A DNA stretch of 64,000 nucleotides from Singulisphaera sp. GP187 (GTDB taxonomy: Bacteria; Planctomycetota; Planctomycetia; Isosphaerales; Isosphaeraceae): the NCBI RefSeq assembly GCF_900129635.1, contig NZ_FSRB01000004.1, positions 154,158-218,157 of the forward strand, in the 5' to 3' direction. Each line of letters begins with the position of its first letter. Positions within the stretch are counted from its first letter, which is position 1. Below the pieces are notes generated by a model. The model saw nothing but the letters and a program-made list of their open reading frames with translations, did no database searches and was not told where the DNA came from. Below are positions 46,301-56,800 of this stretch, piece by piece. Made by a program: the position numbers and the translations under genes.

Positions 46301-47266
46301 ATGAATTGGAATGAATTCGTTAGCAACGAATGCCTGTTCTGTAGAGGGATGGCACCCTCACAGGTCGATGATGTTCGGTTCCAAGAAAAAGACCCGACCA
46401 CCTCTATGGAGTACCGATGCGAGCAGTGTGGAAGTTACAGTATCACGCTTGGATGCATTGAAAGGGCCGTTGAGCCAAAGAAGAATGAGCTATTAGCGGG
46501 GCTGGTTAGGGAGTGGAAAGACCGGGGCTTGGCTCTTGAGATGACTGACGAAAACTTTGATAGCCTACTCTCCCTCGCCCCAAAGGGCGTGCTCGAAAAG
46601 GGACAACGATTTCTCCAAGCAATCGAACGCAGAACAGATTCCTTGGGGACCAAGGTCAGATTCGATGCTCGTCGAGATCACTCCTTGGCCTTTGTAAAGA
46701 GCAAACAGGACTTCGCCTATTTCCTAAGGCACTATGAAAATCTAGGGCTAATTGAATGTATTCATGTTTCACATAACGACACGCCGGGTCCCACTTGCGA
46801 ATGTTCGCTCACCCTCAAAGGATGGGAGTTTGTCGAGTCGCTCAAGATTCCAAACGAACGGAGTACCAAGGCATTCGTTGCCATGTCGTTTGCTGACGAC
46901 CTTAGACCTGCGTTCGACGAAGGAATCAAGTTGGCGGTACGTGGGACTGGCTTCAATCCGGTTCGCGTGGATTACAAGGAACATAGCGAAAAGTTTGACG
47001 ACCTAATCATTGCTGAAATCAAGGAAAGTCGGTTCATAGTGGCAGATTTCACAGGTCATCGTACAGGAGTCTATTACGAGGCTGGCTTTGCCAAGGGGCT
47101 TGGGTTGCACGTCATTTGGACTTGCCGACACGACGACATTAAAAATCTTCACGCAGATATTCGTCAATACAACACTGTCAGTTGGACTTCGTATGACGAC
47201 TTGAGAGACAAATTAACGGCAAGGATTCGGGCGGTTGTCGGGCTTGGACCGTTGCCGATTGAGTAA
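46301..47266 (+). CDS. Zinc-ribbon protein with deoxyribosyltransferase/TIR-like C-terminal domain
   Basis: A 321-residue protein. Two CxxC pairs (Cys11/Cys14, Cys40/Cys43) make an N-terminal zinc ribbon. The middle (about 130-180) looks like a winged helix (DFAYFLRHYENLGLIECI, then LTLKGWEFVESL). Residues 190-310 resemble the nucleoside 2-deoxyribosyltransferase-like/TIR-like fold: KAFVAMSFADDLRPAFDEGI, then FIVADFTGHRTGVYYEAGFA, with Glu260 the likely catalytic residue. Such domains cleave N-glycosidic bonds, for example in NAD or nucleotides, in several bacterial defence proteins. AT-richer than host genes. ATG 46301 is favoured by GAGGCAG upstream. Confidence 0.75.
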   Translation: MNWNEFVSNECLFCRGMAPSQVDDVRFQEKDPTTSMEYRCEQCGSYSITLGCIERAVEPKKNELLAGLVREWKDRGLALEMTDENFDSLLSLAPKGVLEKGQRFLQAIERRTDSLGTKVRFDARRDHSLAFVKSKQDFAYFLRHYENLGLIECIHVSHNDTPGPTCECSLTLKGWEFVESLKIPNERSTKAFVAMSFADDLRPAFDEGIKLAVRGTGFNPVRVDYKEHSEKFDDLIIAEIKESRFIVADFTGHRTGVYYEAGFAKGLGLHVIWTCRHDDIKNLHADIRQYNTVSWTSYDDLRDKLTARIRAVVGLGPLPIE

Positions 47267-47355
47267 GTCCAGCGATGCCGCCGCAACCCCCCTGACGGAC
47301 GATTAACTCCCCCGCCTTCAACTCGGGGGCCGCTTCCGCGTAGCCACTCACTCAC

Positions 47356-47835
47356 TCACTCGCTTCGTGGCCGTACCGCCCCACCATAGAACTTTTGAAG
47401 GCTGTGGAGCACTTCCCTCCCCTTGATGCTGTAAATCTCACCAGTCGGAGAATTGACCGAAATCCAGTATTTGTAGGGGAAGGCCGTCTCCAGGTCTTCG
47501 AGGGTGGGGAAGTTGTCGGGCATGTAATAATAGTGTGCCACTTGTGGCTGTAGAAAGGGCTTGGGGAACTTGTTCGCGGAATCATTCGTCAGGAATATCT
47601 CGTTGACTCCATTCGGCCCCGACCACGCTATTGAGACGCTGTCGATATTGACGGGCGAACGACCTATGTTTGCGATTTTTAAGACAAAATACATGCCTTG
47701 TTTGGCTTCCGCGACGTGAATTTTGTGAGTTAGGTTTACTCTGACTTGATTCCAATAGATAAAAACAGTCCAGCATGTGTTGAATACCCCGAGAACCGTG
47801 CCGATGATTCCGAGAACCAGTGCCGCAGTCGTCAT
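47356..47835 (-). CDS. Membrane-anchored hypothetical protein
   Basis: A 159-residue protein with one N-terminal helix (TTAALVLGIIGTVLGVFNTC) and a soluble beta-rich remainder (YFVLKIANIGRSPVNIDSVS). ATG 47835 is chosen because a G-rich box precedes it and the helix starts at once; an in-frame ATG 87 nt upstream would add an unlikely leader. Convergent with the preceding gene. Family not recognised. Confidence 0.65.
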   Translation of the reverse strand: MTTAALVLGIIGTVLGVFNTCWTVFIYWNQVRVNLTHKIHVAEAKQGMYFVLKIANIGRSPVNIDSVSIAWSGPNGVNEIFLTNDSANKFPKPFLQPQVAHYYYMPDNFPTLEDLETAFPYKYWISVNSPTGEIYSIKGREVLHSLQKFYGGAVRPRSE

Positions 47836-48266
<431 letters not shown>

Positions 48267-48397
48267 TTCCTACGCTGTTTTCCGGGGTTTTTCAAGGATT
48301 TTCTGTGACGATCCGACCGTTTCGGCTACCAGATCGTCACAGAAATCGTCACAATATCGGGGTGAAGTGAACGTCTGCACCTCGCCCGGAACTTCCT

Positions 48398-49750
48398 ATG
48401 CCAGCCAAGACCGCGCTGACCTGGGAGCAGGGGACCCGTCGCTGGAAGAAGGTGTACATGGGCAAGTCCTACACCGTCTCCTGCCGGGCCCTCGGCGTTC
48501 CCGGAACCAAGTTGGAATCATATCAGGCCGCCAACGCATGGTGGGCCGCCAAGAAGACGGAGATCGACGGACAGCCCCCATCCCACGCCTACCAGCAAAT
48601 CCTCGACGAGCTGGAACGCCGGAAAGCCTGGGCCGTCGCCTCCGCACCTGATCAGGTCCCCCGACTTGAGGAGACCATCGCGGAAGTTCGGGGTCAAGAA
48701 GTCGCGGAGCTCAGCAACAGTGCGGCTAGTGCTTTCTGGTTGGGAGGCGATGCCGGCCAAGTCGTCTGGTCCGACCGGCTCGCCCGAAGCCACATCCCCA
48801 CACTCCCCGCTGATCGAACCATCGCCTTCCAGATGGAGCGATACCTCGCCCTGGAACAAGTACGCACGGAATCGGGTCAGCTCTCCGTCAGCGAGTTCGA
48901 CACCGTCCGCCGGTGCCTCCACGCCTTTCGCGATCACCTTGGCGGCTCCAATCCGGTCGACTACCTGGACGCCGACCGCTGGGAAGGGTGGTGGTCCGCC
49001 CTGGTCTCCCAAGCCATCTCGACGGAGTACAAGAAGAAGCGGCTCAGGATCGCCAGGTCATTCGTCTCCTGGCTCGCCGAGAAGGGGTTGATCCCGGTCC
49101 CTCCCAACCTCCACTCCCGCCGGCACCGCTTCGGCGGGGGCTCCAGGTCAGTCGCGACGATCCCGGTGAAGGAGGTCGCCAAGCTCATCACCGCGGCCCC
49201 CGGCCAGCTGAAGCTCCACCTCCTCCTGATGATCAACTGCGGGATGACCCAGATCGACATCTCCGACCTACACCCCTCGGAGGTGGACTGGAAGCGGGGC
49301 CGGATCAAAAGAAAACGGAGTAAGACTGAGGATCACGAGCACGTGCCCACCGTGGAATACCCCCTCTGGCCAAGGACCTGGGAGCTCCTGCAGCGATTCG
49401 GCCAGAAGAGCGGCGAGCGGGTCCTCCAGACCGAATCGGGGAAACCCTGGCTTCGTGACGTCCTCCGTAATGACGGCAAGCGATCAAAAGTCGACGCCAT
49501 CAAGAGCAATTACGTGCACCTCCAGCGGAAGATCGGCCTTGAGCACTCCATGAAGTTGCTGCGAAAGACCTCGGCCACGCTCATCGAGTCACACGCGTCG
49601 TACGGCCGGTACGTCGGTCATTTCCTGGGGCATTCCCCCCGAACCCTCGCCGAGCGGCACTACGCGGCTCCCAGTGTGGACTTGTTCGACAAAATTGTCA
49701 ACTGGCTCGGGAAACAGTACGGACCTGTCGCAGCCTTCGAGGAAAACTGA
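48398..49750 (+). CDS. Tyrosine recombinase/integrase
   Basis: A 450-residue integrase with an N-terminal SAM-like core-binding domain (about 160-250) and catalytic domain (about 260-440). The C-terminal boxes are present: MKLLRKTSATLI (HxxR box, with Lys in the His position), GHSPRTLAERHYA (His and nucleophile Tyr). The first catalytic box reads NCGMTQIDISDL, with Gln where the canonical Arg stands. This variant pattern recurs in planctomycete integrases as I know them. It starts 132 bp from the tRNA-Val fragment and points away from it, as an island integrase would. Confidence 0.88.
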   Translation: MPAKTALTWEQGTRRWKKVYMGKSYTVSCRALGVPGTKLESYQAANAWWAAKKTEIDGQPPSHAYQQILDELERRKAWAVASAPDQVPRLEETIAEVRGQEVAELSNSAASAFWLGGDAGQVVWSDRLARSHIPTLPADRTIAFQMERYLALEQVRTESGQLSVSEFDTVRRCLHAFRDHLGGSNPVDYLDADRWEGWWSALVSQAISTEYKKKRLRIARSFVSWLAEKGLIPVPPNLHSRRHRFGGGSRSVATIPVKEVAKLITAAPGQLKLHLLLMINCGMTQIDISDLHPSEVDWKRGRIKRKRSKTEDHEHVPTVEYPLWPRTWELLQRFGQKSGERVLQTESGKPWLRDVLRNDGKRSKVDAIKSNYVHLQRKIGLEHSMKLLRKTSATLIESHASYGRYVGHFLGHSPRTLAERHYAAPSVDLFDKIVNWLGKQYGPVAAFEEN

Positions 49751-50173
49751 GGGTGCAAAAATGGGGATTTTCTCACCGCCGATGCCAGGACTAGTGGACA
49801 GCGCGGACACTTTGGGCGGCAAAGGCAGCTCGAGGAGCCGAAGCAAGGCTCTGCCGGAGAAGGACTTCCGCGCCACCAACTGCCTACGCGCCCACTGCTG
49901 AAACTGTCCGCGCTTGTCCAGCCTCGCTGAGAAAGTCCCCAAAAATGGTTGTCTGGTTCTGTTAGTGGGCGGGAGGTTGAGGAGCGTGGTCATGCCACAC
50001 CCCTCAGCTTGCGCGCCGCTTCGACAAAGGCCGCCATGAGGGCGTGGCAGGGACCGGCGTGCCTGACGGTTTCCATCGAGACCGCGGTACACGCGCTCGC
50101 TTCCCATTCGTCCGAATCCTACCCATAGTACGAAAGCTCTATGGAAGAGTCGTTTTCCTTGCACCGGTCAGTA
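49751..50173. other. Intergenic stretch after the integrase
   Basis: No gene is accepted. A long minus-strand open frame (49589-50164) overlaps the integrase 3' end and has no recognisable motif; it is judged incidental. Confidence 0.4.
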
Positions 50174-50500
50174 GGAGGTTCAGCAAAGATGGATGCCCAG
50201 TCGCGAGACTTGGCGAATTGCCCAAACCTCCCATTTTTCCCTCTTTAGGTGCCTGGCTACCGACTCGCGCGCGAGGGTGCTCAGAAAGAGCCTCCCGAAG
50301 TGGCGGACCGTCGGGAACTGGTCTTGTCGACCACCAATCCGTTGCCCCTCAGGACTCGCGTCGCCGGTGTGTTCCACTTCTTGCCACTGCTGACGCGCCT
50401 GGGGTTCGACGAGTTGGTCCGGAATGCTGGCTATGCGGGGTCGAAGATGGTCCCGGCCGACGCCGCGTTACTCAGTGAATTCGACCTGTACGAACAGTAA
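50174..50500 (+). pseudogene. Transposase N-terminal remnant with IS end
   Basis: A 91-bp left end (50174-50266) matches 51395-51488 and finishes in the 22-bp motif TTAGGTGCC... at 50245. After it, an open frame reads VAGVFHFLPLLTRLGFDELV then RNAGYAGSKMVPADAALLSE and stops at about 50500. This resembles the N-terminal region of IS1634-like or related transposases; no start codon or catalytic residues remain. Confidence 0.55.
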
Positions 50501-50551
50501 ATTCCCGCCGTCCCAAGCTGACGTCCCTCCCAAGTTGACGTCCAGCGTCCA

Positions 50552-51091
50552 TCACGTCTGCGGACCGACCTCCAGTTCAGCAATTCGACGCTGCAAGTGT
50601 TCGGCGAGTGCCGCGAGGCTTTCGGCCGCTATCAGCATCTGCTTGCTCCACTCTCCCATGGCCCGAAAGGTCTGACGGTCGGACTCGGCGAGTTGATTCC
50701 ACCCGTTCTCACTGATCCCGAAATGCGAATCTCGTTCCAGAACGCTGGCGGCTGGCGGCTCGAGAAGGGGGGGATACCAACGACCGACCTCCCCTGTTTC
50801 ACGAGCGTCAGCGTCCCAGGCACCGGCTGTCCGAAGGATTGCTGGAAGGAGCAAGACATTGACCCGAGCGTCGGAAAGTTCGCCGCTCCCGTTCGATTTC
50901 CATCCATGAACGAGACTCGCCTTATCCAACGGAAGGGCGAACGCCTCGGTCAGGTAGTTCATAAGTTCCCAGCCGGTCACATTCTCGGGGTGGTGCCTTG
51001 CGATAACCATCCGAAGCAGACTGACGGGGGTCGCCCCCCGTCTCATCATCCCGCGTATCTCTTCGAGAACTTCCGTTCGATTCACCATCAT
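50552..51091 (-). CDS. Candidate immunity protein of the orphan toxin tip
   Basis: A 179-residue soluble protein beginning MMVNRTEVLEEIRGMMRRGA; ATG 51088 is an alternative start with better spacing to AGGGGA. Predicted helical, acidic at the C-terminus (LAEHLQRRIAELEVGPQ), no signal peptide or membrane helix. It begins 19 nt after the stop of the toxin-tip fragment on the same strand, the usual position of an immunity gene in polymorphic-toxin loci. No family recognised, so the role is inferred from position only. Confidence 0.6.
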   Translation of the reverse strand: MMVNRTEVLEEIRGMMRRGATPVSLLRMVIARHHPENVTGWELMNYLTEAFALPLDKASLVHGWKSNGSGELSDARVNVLLLPAILRTAGAWDADARETGEVGRWYPPLLEPPAASVLERDSHFGISENGWNQLAESDRQTFRAMGEWSKQMLIAAESLAALAEHLQRRIAELEVGPQT

Positions 51092-51110
51092 CGTCCCCTT
51101 TTGCCGGTGT

Positions 51111-51394
51111 TCAGCGGGTGAACTCGATCTCGACCCCGGGATACCTGCCGGTGGTCGGGTCAGGTGCCCCATTGATGACCCGCGCGTCGTTAAACCCGAG
51201 AAAGTGCTGGGCGTACCCGCCGGTCTTCGTATTCAACGCGGCATCCTTCAAGCTCATCCCCGCCGCGAGATTATTATTGAACTCCGTCAGGTTGCTGCCG
51301 TAGTGCCAGCCACCGATAAGCTTGTTGATGGGTCCCCCCAGCTTTTTGAAGCTGAAAAAGGGACAAACAGCCATGCACTTCAATTGGGATATCT
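51111..51394 (-). pseudogene. Orphan RHS-type toxin C-terminal tip, truncated
   Basis: The frame ending at 51111 reads GGWHYGSNLTEFNNNLAAGM, SLKDAALNTKTGGYAQHFLG and GAPDPTTGRYPGVEIEFTR. This is the style of RHS/CDI toxin tips (a gsN...F...L..GmS..dAA..T.tG..A...GF pattern). About 75 residues remain; upstream (higher coordinates) the frame runs into the end of an IS1634-like element at about 51395. There is no start, RHS core or repeat of its own. It is followed by the candidate immunity gene. Assignment to a toxin class is not possible by eye. Confidence 0.65.
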
Positions 51395-52523
51395 GGGAGA
51401 TTCGGCAAAGATTGGCGCCCAGTCGCGAGACTTGACGAATTGCCCAGGTTTCCCGTCCTACCCTCGTTAGGTGCCTGGCCACTGACTCCTCTGCCGACAC
51501 CAAGCTCGATGCGCCGGCCAACCTGCTGGCGATCGCAGCACGCAAGGGGCAGTTTCTCTGCGGCGGCGCCTTCTCACCCCAACTCCAAGAGCGGTATCTG
51601 AAGCTGCGCGACCAACTGCGCCGCGTCGATTACTATTCCCAAAGCCAGGCCAAACTCGCGCCCGAGAAGCGCGACCAATACAAGGCCACGGAATTGTCCG
51701 AGACGCTGGAAGGAACCGTGGACCAAAAACCGGTCAAGCTGGCCTATCGACTGATCTTCGTTTGGAGTGAGTCGAAGGCTCGCCAGGAGGCGACAACCCG
51801 CGAGCGTCACGTCGCCAAGGTCTGCGCAGAGTTCGAGGCTGTGGAGCGGAACCTGGGGCGCTACAGCCTGACGACGACCGAAGCGATCGTCCGGCGGTTG
51901 GAGTCGGCCAAGGGGAAATATGCCGAGGTGACGCTGTTCGAGAACCGACTGGCGAAGGACAAGAAGGGGCGCTTCCAATTCGCCTGGGGGCTGGACGCGG
52001 ACGCGTTGAAGCGGTGGCAGGACCTGGAGGGTGTGTACGTCCTGAAGACGAACCTGCCGCGGACGACGCATCGCCTGACCAAGGTGCTGCGGAAGTACAA
52101 GGAGCAGTCTCAGGTGGAGCGTCGGTTCCACCACCTGAAGGGTCCGCTGGCGGTGGCGCCGATGTTCCTGAAGAACCCGGAACGGATCGCCGGACTGCTC
52201 TGCATCCTGGTCTGGGCGTTGACGGTGCTGGCGTTGATGGAGCGTCAGATGCGTCGGGAGTTGAAGGGTCAGGCGATGTACGGGCTGTATCCCGAGAATC
52301 GTCCGAGCCCGGCACCCACGGGTCCTGCGTTGATGGAGAGCTTGAGCGGGCTGTGCATTGTGATCGTCCGTCAGGGAGGTACGGCCACGGTCACCCGAGG
52401 GCTTAGCCAACCGTACCCCACTCAACGCCGCATCCTTCACTTACTTGGGATCAAATCGGAACGCCTGCAAACCTTCAAAAGGAGGTGCGGAATGTGTGTC
52501 TTTAGGCACCTGGCTACCGACTC
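51395..52523 (+). mobile_element. IS1634-like element, partial, inserted between two toxin/immunity units
   Basis: The left end block (51395-51488) matches 50174-50266. The 22-bp motif lies at 51467-51488 and, with two changes, at 52502-52523 in the same orientation. The enclosed transposase lacks its N-terminal half, so the element is a non-autonomous remnant. Confidence 0.6.
51489..52499 (+). pseudogene. IS1634-family transposase, C-terminal part
   Basis: An open frame directly abutting the IS end reads ANLLAIAARKGQFLCGGAFS, VKLAYRLIFVWSESKARQEA, GVYVLKTNLP and KYKEQSQVERRFHHLKGPLA, then PERIAGLLCILVWALTVLAL. The region around the QVERRFHHLK Glu is the third catalytic box of IS1634 enzymes. 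Roughly 330 residues remain of a usual 550-600; the two N-terminal Asp boxes are missing. The frame runs past the IS end to 52686 without its own stop, another sign of decay. Confidence 0.75.
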
Positions 52524-52556
52524 CCCAATATCCTGTACGCCCGCTCATTGCAGGTC

Positions 52557-53342
52557 TTATTCGTTTCCTTCCGGTTCTCGTTCCCTGGTCTGGTCCTTGC
52601 CGCGCTCTCCGAGATCTTCAAGCCGAACATCATATTTAAGATCAGCAATATATCGGGCTGTCTTTCCAACGGGAGGTCGCAAGTAGCCGCACCGACACTC
52701 ATTGATGTCAACGTAGACTTTGTGGTGGCCCACTTGCTCAGACCCCTTGCCCGAACGCTGGGACTTACGAATGGCTTCGAGCAGAGCATTCCATAAATCC
52801 AAACGTGTGATGCAATAGATGTCACCGTTCGGAGGCAAGGGATCAACCTCGATGCGTAGCGCCAGTTTGTAGGAGTGGAAGCGCTGCATTTCCTGCTCCC
52901 GCGTCGGCCGACCCTCTCCCCGTTGGCCCGCGTCGGCGACAGGTGGTAGGTCGATTCCGTAGTCACTCAACACAAGCCCCACCCGCTGGCGGACCGCTTG
53001 CCAATCCGCGTCGCCATAGTCCTCGATAGCCGTCCATTCTTCGGGATCGCGCATCGCCTTGGCCAAGCGGGCCAAGAGCCTCACCCGTGGCTGACCCGTG
53101 ATCGGTCGCGTGACCAATTCGCGAGTCAATTGAGCGGCGATATAATACTCGGGAGGCCGATGATAGAACAGTTCTCGAACACTCAGGTCGTCAGCGTCGA
53201 AACGATTTCCCCATTTTTCCCGAAACCACTCCGCGGCGTGCTCTCGGGACCATCCGAGCAACGCGCGGAGGGCATCGATCCAGACCTTGAGGTAGGTACG
53301 ACTTAATTCTTGCCACTCTTCATCGGTCATTTCCTTGCCCAT
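52557..53342 (-). CDS. Candidate immunity protein for the RHS ADP-ribosyltransferase-like tip
   Basis: A 261-residue soluble protein starting MGKEMTDEEWQELSRTYLKV. It is charged, largely helical in its first half, with a beta-rich second half (YKLALRIEVDPLPPNGDIYC, HHKVYVDINECRCGYL). GGAGA precedes ATG 53342; an internal ATG at 53330 is possible. It begins 26 nt after the end of the repaired toxin frame (53369) and 133 nt after the actual stop, on the same strand, the standard place for an immunity gene. No domain recognised; function inferred from position. Confidence 0.65.
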   Translation of the reverse strand: MGKEMTDEEWQELSRTYLKVWIDALRALLGWSREHAAEWFREKWGNRFDADDLSVRELFYHRPPEYYIAAQLTRELVTRPITGQPRVRLLARLAKAMRDPEEWTAIEDYGDADWQAVRQRVGLVLSDYGIDLPPVADAGQRGEGRPTREQEMQRFHSYKLALRIEVDPLPPNGDIYCITRLDLWNALLEAIRKSQRSGKGSEQVGHHKVYVDINECRCGYLRPPVGKTARYIADLKYDVRLEDLGERGKDQTREREPEGNE

Positions 53343-53368
53343 GCGTGTCTCCTCTGCCTCAGTCGTTC

Positions 53369-53880
53369 TCAGCCCCCGCTCATCCGCAGGGCCGCGTCTA
53401 CGGGCATGATGGCCCATATCTTAAGCTCACTGGCCGCGTAATCTGACTTGAACACGTATTGGTTCGGTGCCTTCTTCACGGGGAGCCACATGCCCCCCTT
53501 CGGCTCGACACCAGAGGCCCAATGATCAAATCAAGAGTCGGATCAGTATTGTCGAACCCGCCCTTGTTGGAAGACACGATCGATTGCCACTCGAACCCAT
53601 CCCCGTCGAGCGTCTTTCGTCCGAGCCGATTGTACGTCCCCGCGTCCATGCGTGCGATGATCACAAATCCAGTGGAACCATCTTCCCCCGCCTTGTCCTG
53701 AGCCCATTCCCCAGCCCGCTTGATCCCGCCCGGAGTTGCTTCCCACGTGTAAACGCCCGGTCCAAAATCCAGTGTACTCGGACTTCGATCAATATGGAAA
53801 GAATTTGACATTCCCCAACTCTCGGTTGTCGTTCCGTGGGCGAAGTAGACGTACCTCTTATCCTTCGTGGGATCATCAAT
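53369..53880 (-). other. C-terminal ADP-ribosyltransferase-like toxin domain, with apparent frameshift
   Basis: After the RHS core the sequence reads YFAHGTTTESWGMSNSFHID, then DFGPGVYTWEATPGGIKRAG, EWAQ and LDLIIGPLVS. HGT, the Tyr of FGPGVYT, EWA and the IIGP segment follow the pattern of DUF3990/HYD1-like ADP-ribosyltransferases. The frame stops at 53476 after a foreign tail (SRRGACGSP). Adding one G to the run of six Gs near 53500 restores KKAPNQYVFKSDYAASELKI and a stop at 53369-53371. QYVFKS...A...L is a typical end of such domains. Candidate catalytic His and Tyr are inferred. Confidence 0.65.
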
Positions 53881-56800
53881 CCCGGTTGAAATCGATACGC
53901 CGGTGCTCTTAGCGATGGTTTCAAGGGCTGGGTAAGCCCAGAGCGCCGTTGTGGCCACGTAAGTTCCCGCGAGGGCGACGACGCCCACGGTAACGGCAAT
54001 CTGCATTCCCAGCGACATTGGCACGGTTACTTCTGCAGTAGATGTTTCGTGTCCAGATAGATCAACACCATCGACTGGATCTCCGTTGGCGTAGAGGTAG
54101 TGATTCGTCGTAATCGGATTGAGGTAGGACCCGTTGTAGTCGTCCCGTGAGATGAACCGGCCCGCGGCCGTATTCAGATACCGCGCGCGAAGGTAGTACT
54201 TGCCGGCGACGGCATCATGCTGGTAACCGGCGTACAGAAACTCGTTCGTCGTCGTCCCGGTCGAGCCGAGGAGGTTGCCGTAGGCCTCGTACTTGTACGT
54301 GTCGGTCACGTCTCCGCTGGCGTCGGTCAGGGCGCGGGTGCTCCCCAGGCCGTCGACAACGTAGTACGACGGAGTGCCGCCGCGGTCCTGGAACAACAGA
54401 TCCAGACCGCGCACGTACGTGGCCGCCAATGCCCCGCCTGGTGCGTACTCCTCCAGCACCTGGTCGTACGCCTGGTTCGGGTCGTTGAGATACGTTGTCG
54501 TCTGACCGTTGACCGTCTGTGACACCCGGTTGCCCGCGTCGTCGTAGACGTCGCTGACCTGCTGCGTGGTCGTGCCATTGACGACCGTCACTGCCGAGGT
54601 CATCCGACCTTCCAGGTCCCAGCCGTAGGTCGTCTGGGTGCTCGTCGCGTTGTAGTTTTGATCGTAGCTGGTGACGCTGTCGGTTATCGTGTTTCCTGAC
54701 TTATCGTATGTGAATGTTTCGTTGTGGTAGCTGTCAGCCGCCAGGGTGCCGTAGACCCCCATCAGACGGTCGTCAGCGTCATAATAGTATGAGTAATAGT
54801 ACGAGAGCTCAGGCCCCTCGGTCCCGTCGCCGCTGTCGATCATCGTGCTCCGGTTGCCGGCCAGGTCGTAGGTGTAGTCATACGTCCGGTCCACGGCGGT
54901 CGGGTCATCTGTGATCGCTTCCCTGGTCAAGTGGCCGTCAGCGTCGTAGGTGTAGGTCACGGTACGGCCGGAATTCTCGGACACGCCCGTGCGATTGCCG
55001 GCCTGATCGAGGGTGTAGGTGAAGCGGGCGATGACAGGCCCCGTCGCTCCCAGGGTGGTCACGATCGAGGCCAGGCGGTTGAGCGGGTCGTAGCCGCGGG
55101 TCTCGACGGTGCCGTTGGGGAAGGCGGTCGTGGCCAGGTTGTCGTTGACGTCGTAGGCGTAGGTCGTGACCAAGGCCGGCGACACGGTGGCGCCGTCGAG
55201 CTTGTCCACGGTGACGGTCTGGAGCCGGCCCTCCTGGTCGTAGCCGTAGGTGATGTGGGTGTTGGCGGTGGCGACGCCGGTCTTCGCGCCGGTGGCGAGG
55301 TCGTAGGAGTAGGTGACGTCGCCCTGGGGCGAGTCGATCTCGACGAGGTCGCCGTCGACGTCGTAATACGAGGTGGTCGTGCCATCGTCGGGGGTCGTTA
55401 CCGTGTCGTAGCGGCGGCCATTGCCGTCGTAATTGTCGTACGTGGAGGTCACGACCTTGGTGGGCGTCCCCGCGTTGAGCGCCGCCTGGTCGGTGTATTC
55501 CTTCTTCAGATTGACGCGGCCCTGGTCGTCGTACGCAGAGGTGATGATGTGGCCATCGAAATCGGTCGTCGAGGCGAGCTGTCCCAGGGCATCGTAGGTC
55601 CAGGTCTCGGTCGAGGAGCCGTCGGGTAGGGTCTCGGAGACCTTGCGGCCGAAGGCGTCGTGGGCGAAGGTCGTCGTGTGGTCCAGGGGGTCGGTCTGTG
55701 CGACGAGGTTGCCGTAGGTATCGTAGGTGTAGTGGTAGTGCGGGCTGGTTGGCATGCCGGTGGAGGGGTTGGTCACCGGGGGCAGGAAGACGTCGGACAG
55801 GTCGCCGAACGAATCATACTGGTAGGAGGTCGTGTGGCCCATGGCGTCGGTGACGGACGCTTTGCGGCCGTTGGCATCGTAAGTCGTGGACGTGGACGTG
55901 CCATCGGCGTAGGTCGTCTTGAGCAGGCGGCCGTCGCCGTCGTAGAGAAACCGCGTGGTGTGGTTCGCGGCGTCGGTCGTCGAAGCCAGTCGGCCGGCGG
56001 CGTCGTAGGCTGAGTGAGTGCTGCGGACCACCGTCTGGAGGGTGCCGGCGACGACGGCATTGACGGTATCGTCGACCTCGGTCTGCCGGCCGGCGTCGTC
56101 GTACTGGTAGTTGGTGGTATGGTTGGCGGCATCGGTGGAATGGAGGACGCGGCCCAGGCTGTCGTAGACGGTGGTGGTGGAAGAGAGTTGGACGCCGTGA
56201 GAAGTGAGGACGCTGCCGACCGGCATGCCGGTCACGGGATCGTTATCGATGCCGATGACGACGTTGGCGTACCGTTGGGTGCCCGTGACGTTGCCATTCT
56301 CGTCGTAGAGGGTGAGCGTGCCGTCGGCGGGGTGACCGGGCAGGTGCGAGTCGTCGGTCCAGAGGACGCGGCCACGGGCGTCGTAGACGGTCGAGCTGAC
56401 CGCGAGCGGGTCACCGAAGGACTGGAGTGCACTGGTCGGGTGCGTGGTGTTGGGGTTGCTGATGGCGAGGACGACGTCGTGGAACTGCTCGGTGCGGAGG
56501 GCTCGGCCGGCGGTGTCGTAGATCGTGTGAGCGCCCACGGACGATTCCCCTGTGGGATGGGGACCGACGGTCCAGACGGGGCGTCCGTCGGCGTCGTAGA
56601 CGGTCTCGGTCTTCGTCCCATCGGCGGTGGTGGTCTGGATCAGCCGGTCCTGGGCGTCGTAGACGTTCGTGGTGAGCATGTCGCGGGTGTTCGCCGCGTT
56701 GTTCGGGTCCACCCAGGTCCAGTCGCTGGTCGTCGGATTGCCGTCGGCGTCGTAGGTGAAGGTCGTCGTGGTGTCGTGGACGTCCGTGGTGGTGGCCACT

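Noticed and set aside
49589..50164. A 191-codon minus-strand open frame overlapping the integrase 3' end
   Set aside because: No motif, basic composition and overlap with a well-supported gene.
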